Shown here piece after piece: positions 25,390-32,425 of a DNA stretch of 40,337 bases. The translations under genes were made by a program, and so were the position numbers. Numbering within the stretch: the stretch's first letter is position 1; each line of letters begins with the position of its first letter. The notes beneath the pieces are model-generated. The model was not told where the DNA came from. It made no database searches and saw only the letters and a program-made list of their open reading frames with translations. The stretch lies in NCBI GenBank assembly GCA_017462035.1, contig JAFTRY010000015.1, positions 1 to 40,337 of the forward strand, written 5' to 3'. This DNA comes from Clostridia bacterium. GTDB taxonomy: Bacteria > Bacillota > Clostridia > Oscillospirales > CAG-272.

Positions 25390-25466
25390 TGGAGCAGGGG
25401 AAGAGACTCGAACACACGACGCCTCTGTTACGAATTAGCCTTGCGAAGCATATCACTTCCGACTGT
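25390..25466 (-). pseudogene. tRNA-Thr-like unit A (most decayed)
   Basis: Reads ACAGTCGGAAGTG... ATTCGTAA... GTGTGTTCGAGT... TGCTCCA on the minus strand. The 5' acceptor strand and the first half of the D arm are absent. Two substitutions abolish the anticodon stem (GGCTA opposite CAGAG). The CGT anticodon, TTCGAGT loop and CCA end are kept. It is followed by the closing terminator at 25338-25383. Confidence 0.75.
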
Positions 25467-25501
25467 AAAAAACAAGACGGGTCGATCCCGTCTTGTTTTT
25501 T
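25467..25501. terminator. Array hairpin A
   Basis: 15-bp stem AAAAAACAAGACGGG (25467-25481) with 25487-25501, loop TCGAT. The A-run and T-run make it terminator-like on both strands. Confidence 0.8.
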
Positions 25502-25511
25502 CTTTCTATTG

Positions 25512-25588
25512 TGGAGCAGGGGAAGAGACTCGAACACACGACGCGGCTGTTACGAATCAGCCTTGCGAAGCATATCACTTCCGACTGT
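25512..25588 (-). pseudogene. tRNA-Thr-like unit B
   Basis: Identical to unit C. On the minus strand it keeps a 5-bp anticodon stem (GGCTG/CAGCC) with an 8-base loop ATTCGTAA, the TTCGAGT loop and a genomic CCA. The T stem (GTGTG opposite CTCTT) and acceptor (3' strand CCCCTGC with no partner) are broken. An extra ATATGCTTCGCAA lies between the D-arm remnant and the anticodon arm. Confidence 0.75.
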
Positions 25589-25623
25589 AAAAAACAAGAC
25601 GGGTCGATCCCGTCTTGTTTTTT
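25589..25623. terminator. Array hairpin B
   Basis: Same sequence as hairpin A: 15-bp stem 25589-25603 with 25609-25623, loop TCGAT, A-run left and T-run right. Confidence 0.8.
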
Positions 25624-25634
25624 TCTTTCATTTG

Positions 25635-25711
25635 TGGAGCAGGGGAAGAGACTCGAACACACGACGCGGCTGTTACGAATCAGCCTTGCGAAGCATATCA
25701 CTTCCGACTGT
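25635..25711 (-). pseudogene. tRNA-Thr-like unit C
   Basis: Identical over 77 bases to unit B. It is the copy nearest the intact tRNA-Thr on the minus strand, separated from it by hairpin C. Same missing acceptor 5' strand and mismatched T stem, same retained CGT anticodon loop and CCA. Confidence 0.75.
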
Positions 25712-25746
25712 AAAAAAAAGACGGGTCGATCCCGTCTTGTTTTTTT
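25712..25746. terminator. Array hairpin C, likely tRNA-Thr terminator
   Basis: Stem of AAGACGGG (to 25725) with CCCGTCTT (25731-25738), flanked by A and T runs; loop TCGAT. The left arm lacks the C seen in hairpins A and B, shortening the perfect pairing. It lies 6 bases past the tRNA-Thr 3' end on the minus strand. Confidence 0.8.
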
Positions 25747-25752
25747 CTTTTG

Positions 25753-25828
25753 TGGAGCTGGTGATGTGACTCGAACACACGACCTGCTGATTACGAATCA
25801 GCTGCACTACCGACTGTGCTACACCAGC
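25753..25828 (-). tRNA. tRNA-Thr (anticodon CGT)
   Basis: The 76-base cloverleaf includes genomic CCA: acceptor GCTGGTG/CACCAGC, D arm GCAC...GTGC, anticodon stem GCTGA/TCAGC around TTCGTAA (anticodon CGT, decoding ACG), and T arm GTGTG/CACAT (one G-U) with TTCGAGT. A perfect promoter lies upstream and hairpin C downstream. Confidence 0.95.
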
Positions 25829-25842
25829 GTGACGACCCTATT

Positions 25843-25871
25843 ATTATAATCTATATTTCGTCATTTGTCAA
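25843..25871 (-). promoter_or_regulatory. Consensus promoter for tRNA-Thr
   Basis: On the minus strand TTGACA (25866-25871), 17-base spacer, TATAAT (25843-25848), both perfect. The predicted start is about 8-9 bases before the mature tRNA. The spacer contains CGAAAT, also present in both tRNA-Val promoters. Confidence 0.92.
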
Positions 25872-25893
25872 GATGTTTTTTTAAAATCGCAAA

Positions 25894-25923
25894 ATTCGGA
25901 GAGAGTTTTTCCTCTCTCCGAAT
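25894..25923 (-). terminator. Terminator after the small minus-strand gene
   Basis: Perfect 12-bp stem ATTCGGAGAGAG (25894-25905) with CTCTCTCCGAAT (25912-25923), loop of 6. On the minus strand TTTTGCGATTTT follows. Confidence 0.75.
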
Positions 25924-25936
25924 CCAAATTTCTTTT

Positions 25937-26122
25937 TTAGGGCTCTCGGCTCAATTCCTCAATCCACGCTTCCCGTTCCTGAGGAGTTTGAAGCTCGGTC
26001 AGCCGACGGACAAGACGGTGTCTTTCCTCCTCGCTTTTGGCAAAAAAACGGGTGAGCGCTTCTCGATTTTTCATAAACGCAAAGCCAAATCCAAAGGGAT
26101 AATCCGCTTGCTCAATGTCCAT
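25937..26122 (-). CDS. Small conserved-type hypothetical protein
   Basis: The 61-aa protein starts MDIEQADYPFGFGFAFMKNREALTRFFAKS and continues with a charged helical half (EEERHRLVRRLTELQTPQEREAWIEEL). I recall similar short clostridial proteins with a LPLGFGxALAxNxxAxxRF start, function unknown. AAGGAG is 7 bases before the ATG, and a terminator follows the stop. No membrane segment, signal or cysteine motif is visible. Its opposite-strand frames lack ribosome sites. Confidence 0.75.
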   Translation of the reverse strand: MDIEQADYPFGFGFAFMKNREALTRFFAKSEEERHRLVRRLTELQTPQEREAWIEELSREP

Positions 26123-26240
26123 GCTACTTCTCCTTTGCCGTTGTTGTTGGAGATAGTATGTCCCGGCGAAGCTTCTTCCATTCTCAAAAGGGGCTTTTTT
26201 AGAATTTTTGTCATCATGGCATAGAATTATGAGAAAAAAC

Positions 26241-26269
26241 TTGATTTCTCACGGAAGTTGTTGTATAAT
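26241..26269 (+). promoter_or_regulatory. Sigma-A promoter for the dCMP deaminase operon
   Basis: TTGATT (26241-26246), 17-base spacer, TATAAT (26264-26269). The start is predicted about 45 bases before the dCMP deaminase ATG. Confidence 0.8.
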
Positions 26270-26321
26270 AATTATGTATGCTTATAAACGCGAATCCTCA
26301 GATTCGGGAATGGAGAAAAAG

Positions 26322-26810
26322 ATGGCAAGAGTTTCCAAGCACAATTATTATCTGGATATCGCGCAGACTGTAGCGGAGCGGAGCACCTGTCTGCGAAAAA
26401 TGTATGGTGCCATTATTGTCAAGGATGATGTGATCGTTTCTACCGGTTACAATGGTGCACCCCGGGGAAGAAAAAACTGCAATGATCTGCAATACTGCAT
26501 GAGAGACAAGCTGAATATTCCCAGGGGAGAGCGTTATGAGCTTTGCCGTTCGGTTCACGCCGAAGCCAATGCCATTATTTCCGCCGCTCGCGAGCGGATG
26601 CTGGGGGCTACCTTATACATGGTCTGCGTGAATCCTGAGGATCGTTCCTTGGTGAGCGGAACCAGCAGTTGTATGATGTGTAAGCGCTTGATTATTAACG
26701 CCGGAATCGCTACGGTAGTGGTACGGGATACGGAAAATGAGTTCCGCATGATCTGTGTAGAGGATTGGATCGAGAATGACGATTCCTTGAGCGGTACTTT
26801 TGGCTATTAA
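26322..26810 (+). CDS. dCMP deaminase family protein (ComEB-like)
   Basis: The 162-aa zinc-dependent cytidine deaminase-fold protein has HAE (H79, E81) and a C-x2-C (C117, C120). It also has the dCMP-type segment YNGAPRGRKNC. It would deaminate dCMP to dUMP for dTTP supply. The usual PCxxC is SCMMC here. ATG 26322 has GGAG 6 bases upstream; ATG 26310 has only a weak site. It is the first gene of a run continuing to a lipoprotein 19 bases later. Confidence 0.88.
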   Translation: MARVSKHNYYLDIAQTVAERSTCLRKMYGAIIVKDDVIVSTGYNGAPRGRKNCNDLQYCMRDKLNIPRGERYELCRSVHAEANAIISAARERMLGATLYMVCVNPEDRSLVSGTSSCMMCKRLIINAGIATVVVRDTENEFRMICVEDWIENDDSLSGTFGY

Positions 26811-26829
26811 GATACATAGGAGAAACCCA

Positions 26830-27480
26830 ATGAAGCAAATTCAGGCAAAACATCGATTTCTTGCTTTGTCCTTGGTGGCGGTATTATTGCTATCCTTCCT
26901 TATTTCATGCAGTAAAAAGGGGGATCGCTTCGGTACCGACGAGCAAGGACGGACGATGAATGAAAAAACCGGCGTGGTGTATCAAATCGCTCCTGATTGT
27001 TACGCTCCTATTCAGGTAGAGGAGGACGTATATGGCAGCAGTGCTTCCAACGTATATCACGCGATTGTAGGAGCAGACCCAACCGATTGGCTCTACGGCG
27101 AGCTGGGCATGCTTCTTTATGCTGAGGACGTAGTGCTTCCTTCCTTGAATCAGATGAAGATTGACCGGATCGGGGTGTACGATTCCTCGGATTCCCGGCT
27201 GGGAGAGCTTACCGACACCGCTGTGATCGAAAATGCTGTTTCTGGCTATCTGGAGGGCGAAAATCACCCTTACTCCGGATTAATTTCCCCTCTGGCGCAT
27301 TATACCCTACGCTTTGAGGACAGTTCCCTGGGAATCTGTTACGTGGTGAATTATCTGGAATACGCGGGGGAGAGCGAGGAAGAGCGGGTTTTCTATCTTT
27401 ACTGCCGTTCCGCGCAACGCTTTGTGCCTGTCAGCGACTCTCTTCGGAACGCGGTAGAGTCTGTGATCGGAGCGGAATGA
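26830..27480 (+). CDS. Putative lipoprotein of unknown function
   Basis: The 216-aa protein has a basic start (MKQIQAKHR), a hydrophobic core (about 10-25) and the lipobox LISC with C27 as the lipidated residue, so it should be anchored on the outer face of the membrane. The mature part is acidic and soluble-looking; I recognise no family. AGGAG lies 8 bases before the ATG. Its stop overlaps the rimI start (ATGA), so it is translated in the same unit as rimI and tsaD. Confidence 0.82.
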   Translation: MKQIQAKHRFLALSLVAVLLLSFLISCSKKGDRFGTDEQGRTMNEKTGVVYQIAPDCYAPIQVEEDVYGSSASNVYHAIVGADPTDWLYGELGMLLYAEDVVLPSLNQMKIDRIGVYDSSDSRLGELTDTAVIENAVSGYLEGENHPYSGLISPLAHYTLRFEDSSLGICYVVNYLEYAGESEEERVFYLYCRSAQRFVPVSDSLRNAVESVIGAE

Positions 27481-27941
27481 TGCGGAAGGGGGATCGGATC
27501 CTTCCCTTGGAGGAGGCGTATCTTGCCGACGTGGCGGAGCTGGAGCGGCTTTCCTTTGCGGAGCCTTGGTCTGAGCAGAGTCTACGGCTCCTTTTGGGAG
27601 AGAACGGTTTGGGTGTGGTCGTGGTTCGAGACGGCAATGCGGTTGCCTATGGAGGCATGACCGTAGTATTGGACGAGGGATCGGTGACCAACATCGCTGT
27701 TCATCCCCATGCCAGGCGAGCGGGGCTGGGACGGGCTGTGGTACGCGCTCTGATGGAGCGGGCACGGTCTCGAGGGATCGTCAGCGTATTTTTGGAGGTA
27801 AGAGAATCCAATGAGGCGGCTTTGTCTCTCTACCGTTCCGAGGGCTTCGTTCCCTGCGGAATCCGCAAAAATTTTTATCGGTATCCTACGGAATCCGCCA
27901 TTCAAATGGTATATCATCAGCCCTCTTTGGCGGAAGAATAA
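27477..27941 (+). CDS. rimI: Ribosomal-protein alanine acetyltransferase-like GNAT (RimI)
   Basis: The 154-aa GNAT protein has the acetyl-CoA motif VHPHARRAGLGRAVV (about 75-89), the LEVRESNEAALSLYRSEGF segment and FYRYPTESAIQMVY, typical of RimI, which acetylates the N-terminus of S18 in E. coli. ATG 27477 overlaps the lipoprotein stop; ATG 27480 is a possible alternative. It directly precedes tsaD, a common pairing. Confidence 0.9.
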   Translation: MMRKGDRILPLEEAYLADVAELERLSFAEPWSEQSLRLLLGENGLGVVVVRDGNAVAYGGMTVVLDEGSVTNIAVHPHARRAGLGRAVVRALMERARSRGIVSVFLEVRESNEAALSLYRSEGFVPCGIRKNFYRYPTESAIQMVYHQPSLAEE

Positions 27942-27959
27942 AACATAAAGGAGAACAAG

Positions 27960-28964
27960 ATGATTGTTCTTGGACTGGAAAGCTCCTGCGACGAGACCTC
28001 CGCGGCGGTGGTTCGCATGGAGGAGGGAAGGAGAGAGATCCTTTCCAATATTGTAGCGTCGCAAATTGAAATACACAGAAGGTACGGCGGCGTGGTTCCC
28101 GAAATCGCCAGCCGCGCCCATATTGAAGCCATCAGCGGTATTACCTATCAGGCGTTAAGGGAGGCGGGGATCGCCCTTCGTGACGTGGATTGTGTGGCAG
28201 TGACCTCCCATCCCGGCTTGATCGGTGCCCTCCTTGTGGGGGTGAATTTTGCCAAATCCTTGGCTTTCGCTCATAACATTCCTCTGGTTGGTGTGAATCA
28301 CGTCATGGCGCACGTGGCGGCGGCATATTTGGAATATCCGAAGCTCGAGCCGCCCTTTACGGCTTTGGTAGTTTCGGGAGGACACACCTCTTTTTATCGG
28401 GTGGATTCCTACACCGACTTTTGCGAGATCGGTTCCACCAGGGACGACGCGGCGGGGGAAGCCTTTGACAAGATCGGCCGTGTCATCGGAATGCCTTATC
28501 CCGGAGGTGCTGCTATGGATCGATTGGCGTATGAGGGAGACGGGCATGCCATTTCGTTGCCTTCTCCGGCTCTTAGCGGAGACACGCTGGATTTTTCCTT
28601 CAGCGGCTTAAAAACCGCCACGCTGAATTATATCAACTCCACCCGTCAGAAGGGAGAAGAGCCCAATCATGCCGACGTAACCGCTTCCTATACCCGAGTA
28701 ATCGTGGAAGCCATTGTGAAAAAGACCGACGAGGCGTTGCGCGTGACGGGCAGCCGTCAGCTGGTTCTCGCGGGCGGCGTTGCCGCTAACTCTCATATTC
28801 GAAGTGCCCTGGAGGCACTCTGTGACAAGCGGGGGATCGAGTTCTGCAAGCCTTCCCTCTCTCTTTGCTCGGACAATGCGGCTATGGTTGCCGCGGCGGG
28901 ATATTTTGAGTATTTGGCAGGGCACTTTGCCGACACTTCTCTCAACGGTTCCTCCTGTGATTAA
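27960..28964 (+). CDS. tsaD: tRNA N6-threonylcarbamoyladenosine transferase subunit TsaD
   Basis: The 334-aa protein has the Kae1/TsaD motifs: LGLESSCDETSAAVV, metal ligands H114 and H118 (NHVMAHVAA), VSGGHTSF, DDAAGEAFDK, DFSFSGLKTA, and LAGGVAANS and CSDNAAM near the C-terminus. It transfers the threonylcarbamoyl group to A37 of ANN-decoding tRNAs with TsaB and TsaE, which are not in this window. AAAGGAG lies upstream. It is 18 bases after rimI. Confidence 0.96.
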   Translation: MIVLGLESSCDETSAAVVRMEEGRREILSNIVASQIEIHRRYGGVVPEIASRAHIEAISGITYQALREAGIALRDVDCVAVTSHPGLIGALLVGVNFAKSLAFAHNIPLVGVNHVMAHVAAAYLEYPKLEPPFTALVVSGGHTSFYRVDSYTDFCEIGSTRDDAAGEAFDKIGRVIGMPYPGGAAMDRLAYEGDGHAISLPSPALSGDTLDFSFSGLKTATLNYINSTRQKGEEPNHADVTASYTRVIVEAIVKKTDEALRVTGSRQLVLAGGVAANSHIRSALEALCDKRGIEFCKPSLSLCSDNAAMVAAAGYFEYLAGHFADTSLNGSSCD

Positions 28965-28997
28965 GCAGGGAGGGGAAAACAGAAAGGAGAATTAAAA

Positions 28998-29729
28998 ATG
29001 AATGAACAAAAGAAGGCGGCGGACCAGGAAGAATCCCTGGAGCTGCTGAAAAAGGAAATAGACGGAAGAGACAGCTTTCGACCTGAGGTATCCCCCGCGG
29101 TAATCAAGCGGTTGCCTCGGTATTTTCGCTATCTGAGAGAGCTGATCCGCATGGGGAAGACTCGTGTCAGTTCCGCGGAGCTATCCCGTATGATGAATGT
29201 GACCGCCTCTCAGATCCGTCAGGATCTGAACTGCTTTGGCGGTTTTGGTCAGCAGGGGTATGGCTACAACGTCAACTATTTGTACACCAAGATTTGCGAG
29301 ATCCTGGGCGTTGGCTTTGGATTTCGGGCGGCGGTGATCGGGGCGGGTAATCTGGGAAGCGCTTTGGTGCGCAGCCCCATGTTTGAAAAGCGGGGGGTAG
29401 ACGTAGTTGCCATGTTTGACGTTTCCCGTGCCGTGATTGGCAAAAAAATCGGTAACGTCAAGGTTTACCCCATGGAGGAGCTGGAGGCGCGGATGCGTGA
29501 GTTTTCCGTGGATATCGCTATTTTGACTCTTCCTAAGGAACGCGCGGTGGAGGTTGCCAGACAGCTGACTCAATCGGGTGTTCACGGAGTGTGGAACTTT
29601 ACCGGTAAGGAACTGGAGCTGGGAGATTGCGGCATTGTGGTGGAAAACGTGCACATGGGAGACTCCTTAATGACCCTATGCTACGAGGTAGCTCAGAAGT
29701 TGAACGATACCCGAAAGGATAGCAAGTGA
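28998..29729 (+). CDS. rex: Redox-sensing transcriptional repressor Rex
   Basis: The 243-aa protein has the Rex winged-helix region (IKRLPRYFRYLRELI...VSSAELSRMMNVTASQIRQDLNCFGGFGQQGYGYNV) and a Rossmann NAD(H) domain with GAGNLG (115-120). Rex represses fermentation genes until NADH rises. It carries about 30 extra charged N-terminal residues before the conserved core; no later Met fits as start. AAAGGAG precedes the ATG. No Rex operator was identified in this window. Confidence 0.93.
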   Translation: MNEQKKAADQEESLELLKKEIDGRDSFRPEVSPAVIKRLPRYFRYLRELIRMGKTRVSSAELSRMMNVTASQIRQDLNCFGGFGQQGYGYNVNYLYTKICEILGVGFGFRAAVIGAGNLGSALVRSPMFEKRGVDVVAMFDVSRAVIGKKIGNVKVYPMEELEARMREFSVDIAILTLPKERAVEVARQLTQSGVHGVWNFTGKELELGDCGIVVENVHMGDSLMTLCYEVAQKLNDTRKDSK

Positions 29730-30751
29730 GCTCCATGGGAAAGATAACGAAGGTTCTGATTCATTATGAAAAAGGGGTTCTGACTGATGAGACGGCAGGA
29801 CTTTTGGGCAATGCGGACGAGAATGATCTGCGGATCCTGGTGGCACTTCTGATGCTGGTGGATCCGAATACAGCCATTGCCTCGACCTCGGAACTTGCGG
29901 AAAAGTTAGGAATCGCCCAAGCCGAGGTGGATGCCTCACTAAAATTCTGGCGGGGTGCCGGTGTTCTCTCTGCGGCGGGGAACAAAAATGCCGGAAAGGC
30001 TTCTGCCAAGGAGGGACGAACAGAGTCCCCCAAGGCAGGCACTGTGTCTTCGGGGCAGTCGGCTCATCGGGGCGGTGCGTTGGAGAGGAGTGGCGCGTTG
30101 GAAAACTACAGCTCCGCCGAGCTTGCGGAGCTGATGGAGCGCCGCCGCGTATCGGCGGAGTTTGTGGATGAGGCGCAACGGATCGTGGGGAAGGTATTTC
30201 GCGCCTATGATACGGGAATTCTGGTTGGTATTGTGGATCAACTGGGCTTTGAGGAGGAGGCGGTGCTTGCCATTCTCGCTTACGGTGTGCGCCGAGGAAA
30301 AAAGACGCTTCGTTATGCGGAGCAGGTAGCCATGGCAATGTACGACGACGGTCTGACCGATACCCATTCCGTGATGGAGCGCATTAGCCGGATTGAACGC
30401 TCGGGAGAGATTATTTCCAAGATTCGGGCACTTTTCGGGGCTTCGGACCGTGAAATGACCGCCACGGAGAAAAGGATGTTTACCGCTTGGACGGAAAAAT
30501 ACGCCTATGACATGGACGTGATCCGTCTTGCATACGATATTACCGTGGATACCATTCAGAAACCGGTTCCCAAATATACCAACAGCATTTTGGAAAAATG
30601 GCATGCGGAGGGGTTGCACACCGTTCGAGACGTGGAGCAATACATAGATCGGAACCGATCGGATCGGTCAGGTGAGTCCTCCTCCAAGAGCTATGACGTG
30701 GAGGATTTCTTCGAGGCAGCCCTTCAGCGAAGCTATGAGAATTTACAATAA
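29726..30751 (+). CDS. DnaD-domain replication initiation protein
   Basis: The 341-aa protein has an N-terminal winged-helix-like part (LRILVALLMLVDPNTAIASTSELAEKLG), a low-complexity linker (about 85-128) and two DnaD/DnaB-type domains; the last has the motif YDMDVIRLAYDITVDTIQKP...YTNSILEKWHAEGLHT. Such proteins help open the origin and recruit the helicase loader. The start is GTG 29726, whose GTGA overlaps the rex stop, with AAAGGAT 5 bases upstream; ATG 29735 is an alternative. The helicase loader gene follows. Confidence 0.86.
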   Translation: MSSMGKITKVLIHYEKGVLTDETAGLLGNADENDLRILVALLMLVDPNTAIASTSELAEKLGIAQAEVDASLKFWRGAGVLSAAGNKNAGKASAKEGRTESPKAGTVSSGQSAHRGGALERSGALENYSSAELAELMERRRVSAEFVDEAQRIVGKVFRAYDTGILVGIVDQLGFEEEAVLAILAYGVRRGKKTLRYAEQVAMAMYDDGLTDTHSVMERISRIERSGEIISKIRALFGASDREMTATEKRMFTAWTEKYAYDMDVIRLAYDITVDTIQKPVPKYTNSILEKWHAEGLHTVRDVEQYIDRNRSDRSGESSSKSYDVEDFFEAALQRSYENLQ

Positions 30752-30770
30752 AGAGAGGGAAGAATAGCCC

Positions 30771-31745
30771 ATGAGTTACAATCGGGAGGATTATATTCGG
30801 ATCAAAGCGGAATTTTCTCAAAAATACCTTCGGGCTCAAAATCGCGCCACGGAGCGCCGGGCGGAGCTGTATGCCGCCATTCCGGAGGTGAGGAAGCTGG
30901 ATGGGATGCTATCCCAAACCGGCATGGAGATTATGGCGGTGATTCGCGGGGGGAAGGATACGGAGGAGCAGATTGCCGCCATCCGTCAGCGAAATCGGGA
31001 GCTGCTTGCCAAACGGGCAGAGCTTCTTCGGGAGCACGGATATCCTGAGGATTACTCCGACGTTCAGTACGACTGTGACAAGTGCGGAGATACCGGTTTT
31101 GTGAATACAAAAATGTGTGATTGCATGAAGCGGGCGTTGATCGCGGCGGGCTATGAGTCCTCCGGGCTGGGAGCACTGATCCGCACGCAATCCTTTGACA
31201 ATTTTTCCTTGGATTATTACCGAGTGGGCGGTGCCAATTACGATGCCATGCGGCGTGCGGCAGAGGGCTTGCGGCGTTTTGCGGAGAGCTTTGACCGTAC
31301 CGCCTATGCCAATTATTTGCTGATTGGCGGGACAGGATTGGGAAAGACTCACTTGTCCACTGCGGTGGCGAAGACGGTCATCGAGCGCGGCTTTGACGTG
31401 TTATACGTCAGTGCTGTGGGGATGATCTCGGATTTTGAGGCGAAGCGATTCAATGACGGGAACGGTATGAAGCACGATCCGGATCGATACGCTGACGCGG
31501 AGCTACTTATTATTGACGATCTGGGGACAGAGGTGAGCAATCAGTTTACCCTTTCCTGTCTCTACGATTTGTTGAACACGCGGATCAACAACCGTAGGTG
31601 TACCTTTATTAACACCAACCTTGCCTTCCGGGAGCTGGAGGCGCGGTACAATGAACGAATTACCAGCCGTCTGTTGGGCGAGTACAGTCCGATCCTGTTC
31701 TCCGGAACCGATATTCGGCGGCAGAAGATCCAGCGAGTGAAGTAA
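30771..31745 (+). CDS. DnaI/DnaC-like helicase loader ATPase
   Basis: The 324-aa protein has an N-terminal helical region, a cysteine cluster C102/C105/C116/C118 (CDKCGDTGF...CDC) that can bind zinc, then an AAA+ domain with Walker A GGTGLGKT (186-193) and Walker B LLIIDD (245-250), ending with sensor 2-like SRLLGE. It matches clostridial DnaI-type loaders of the replicative helicase DnaB. It follows the DnaD gene by 19 bases. An IstB-type ATPase is unlikely, as no transposase is nearby. Confidence 0.9.
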   Translation: MSYNREDYIRIKAEFSQKYLRAQNRATERRAELYAAIPEVRKLDGMLSQTGMEIMAVIRGGKDTEEQIAAIRQRNRELLAKRAELLREHGYPEDYSDVQYDCDKCGDTGFVNTKMCDCMKRALIAAGYESSGLGALIRTQSFDNFSLDYYRVGGANYDAMRRAAEGLRRFAESFDRTAYANYLLIGGTGLGKTHLSTAVAKTVIERGFDVLYVSAVGMISDFEAKRFNDGNGMKHDPDRYADAELLIIDDLGTEVSNQFTLSCLYDLLNTRINNRRCTFINTNLAFRELEARYNERITSRLLGEYSPILFSGTDIRRQKIQRVK

Positions 31746-31789
31746 GGCGGATCTTCTAATTTGGACGCTTGAGATGACAGGAGGCAGAG

Positions 31790-32263
31790 ATGAAGCTATA
31801 TATCGAGCAACGAGCCTTTTCCTGGGGTGACATGTTTTCGATCTATGACGAGAACGGAAATCCGGTTTATTACGTCAAGGGGGAAGTATTTACCCTTGGT
31901 AAGAGGCTCCATCTGTACGATTTGAACGGCAATGAGCTTGCTTATATCGAACAGAAGGTATTTTCCTTCTTTCCAAAATACTTGATCTTTGTGGGTGGTC
32001 AACAGATCGGGGAAGTGGTTCAGGTCTTTCATTTCTTTAAGCCGAGGTATGCGGTGAATGGTCTTGGTTGGGAGATCATGGGGGATCTGTTCGCGCATGA
32101 ATATGAGATTACCAACGGGATCACCACCATTGCGGCGGTATCTAAGGAATGGTTTTCCTTTACTGACGCTTACGAGATTCGTTTTGGTTTTGACGTGGAC
32201 GAGGTTGCGGCTCTTTCCGTTTGTCTGGTGATCGATGCGTTTATTGATCGGAACGGAGGATAA
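31790..32263 (+). CDS. LURP-one-related (YxjI-like) protein
   Basis: The 157-aa protein has the beta-rich pattern of the LURP-one/YxjI family: MKLYIEQRAFSWGDMFSIYDENGNPVYYVKGE, then LHLYDLNGNELAYIEQK and a tubby-like repeat of strands ending KEWFSFTDAYEIRF. No enzymatic motif is present; membrane phosphoinositide binding is only an analogy to tubby folds. AGGAGG lies 5-6 bases before the ATG. It ends before a bidirectional terminator. Confidence 0.82.
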   Translation: MKLYIEQRAFSWGDMFSIYDENGNPVYYVKGEVFTLGKRLHLYDLNGNELAYIEQKVFSFFPKYLIFVGGQQIGEVVQVFHFFKPRYAVNGLGWEIMGDLFAHEYEITNGITTIAAVSKEWFSFTDAYEIRFGFDVDEVAALSVCLVIDAFIDRNGG

Positions 32264-32324
32264 CAGACATCATCGGGGTTGTCTTACATTCGAAAATCGT
32301 TTTCATTTTTTGGGGAGCCTATAC

Positions 32325-32366
32325 AAAAAACACTTGCATACCAATAGCGGTATGCAAGTGTTTTTT
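32325..32366. terminator. Bidirectional terminator between convergent genes
   Basis: Perfect 18-bp stem (32325-32342 with 32349-32366), loop AATAGC, with A6 on the left and T6 on the right. It serves the YxjI-like gene and the minus-strand glycine-rich membrane protein. Confidence 0.93.
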
Positions 32367-32425
32367 GTTGAATTCACACAAGGAAGCTCTCTAAACATTC
32401 CATGCAAGACAGCTCCGATGATTCG

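Larger units (their letters stand above)
25390..25746 (-). repeat. Tandem array of three tRNA-Thr-like units with terminator hairpins
   Basis: Three units start at 25390, 25512 and 25635 (spacing 122 and 123 bases). Each has a 77-base tRNA-Thr-like segment on the minus strand plus a hairpin. The two right-hand 77-base segments are identical; the left one differs at three positions. The intact tRNA-Thr(CGT) lies just to the right and reads into the array. It looks like repeated duplication of a decayed tRNA plus its terminator. Confidence 0.85.

Noticed and set aside
25390..25746. Possible CRISPR array
   Set aside because: Units are about 120 bases, the parts between repeats are hairpins of the same sequence rather than variable spacers, and no cas gene is near.
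25359..25849. Open frames on the plus strand through the tRNA-Thr array, with repeated CGAGEETRTHD-type peptides
   Set aside because: They are antisense to the tRNA and tRNA-like units, repeat because the DNA repeats, and have no ribosome sites. They match the well-known kind of false protein called over tRNA genes.
25865..26224. Plus-strand open frame of 119 codons
   Set aside because: It overlaps a minus-strand gene with a good ribosome site and terminator, and has no ribosome site or plausible protein features itself.
30771..31745. IstB-type transposition ATPase
   Set aside because: The protein has an N-terminal cysteine cluster typical of DnaI loaders, follows a DnaD gene, and no IstA transposase or inverted repeats are nearby.
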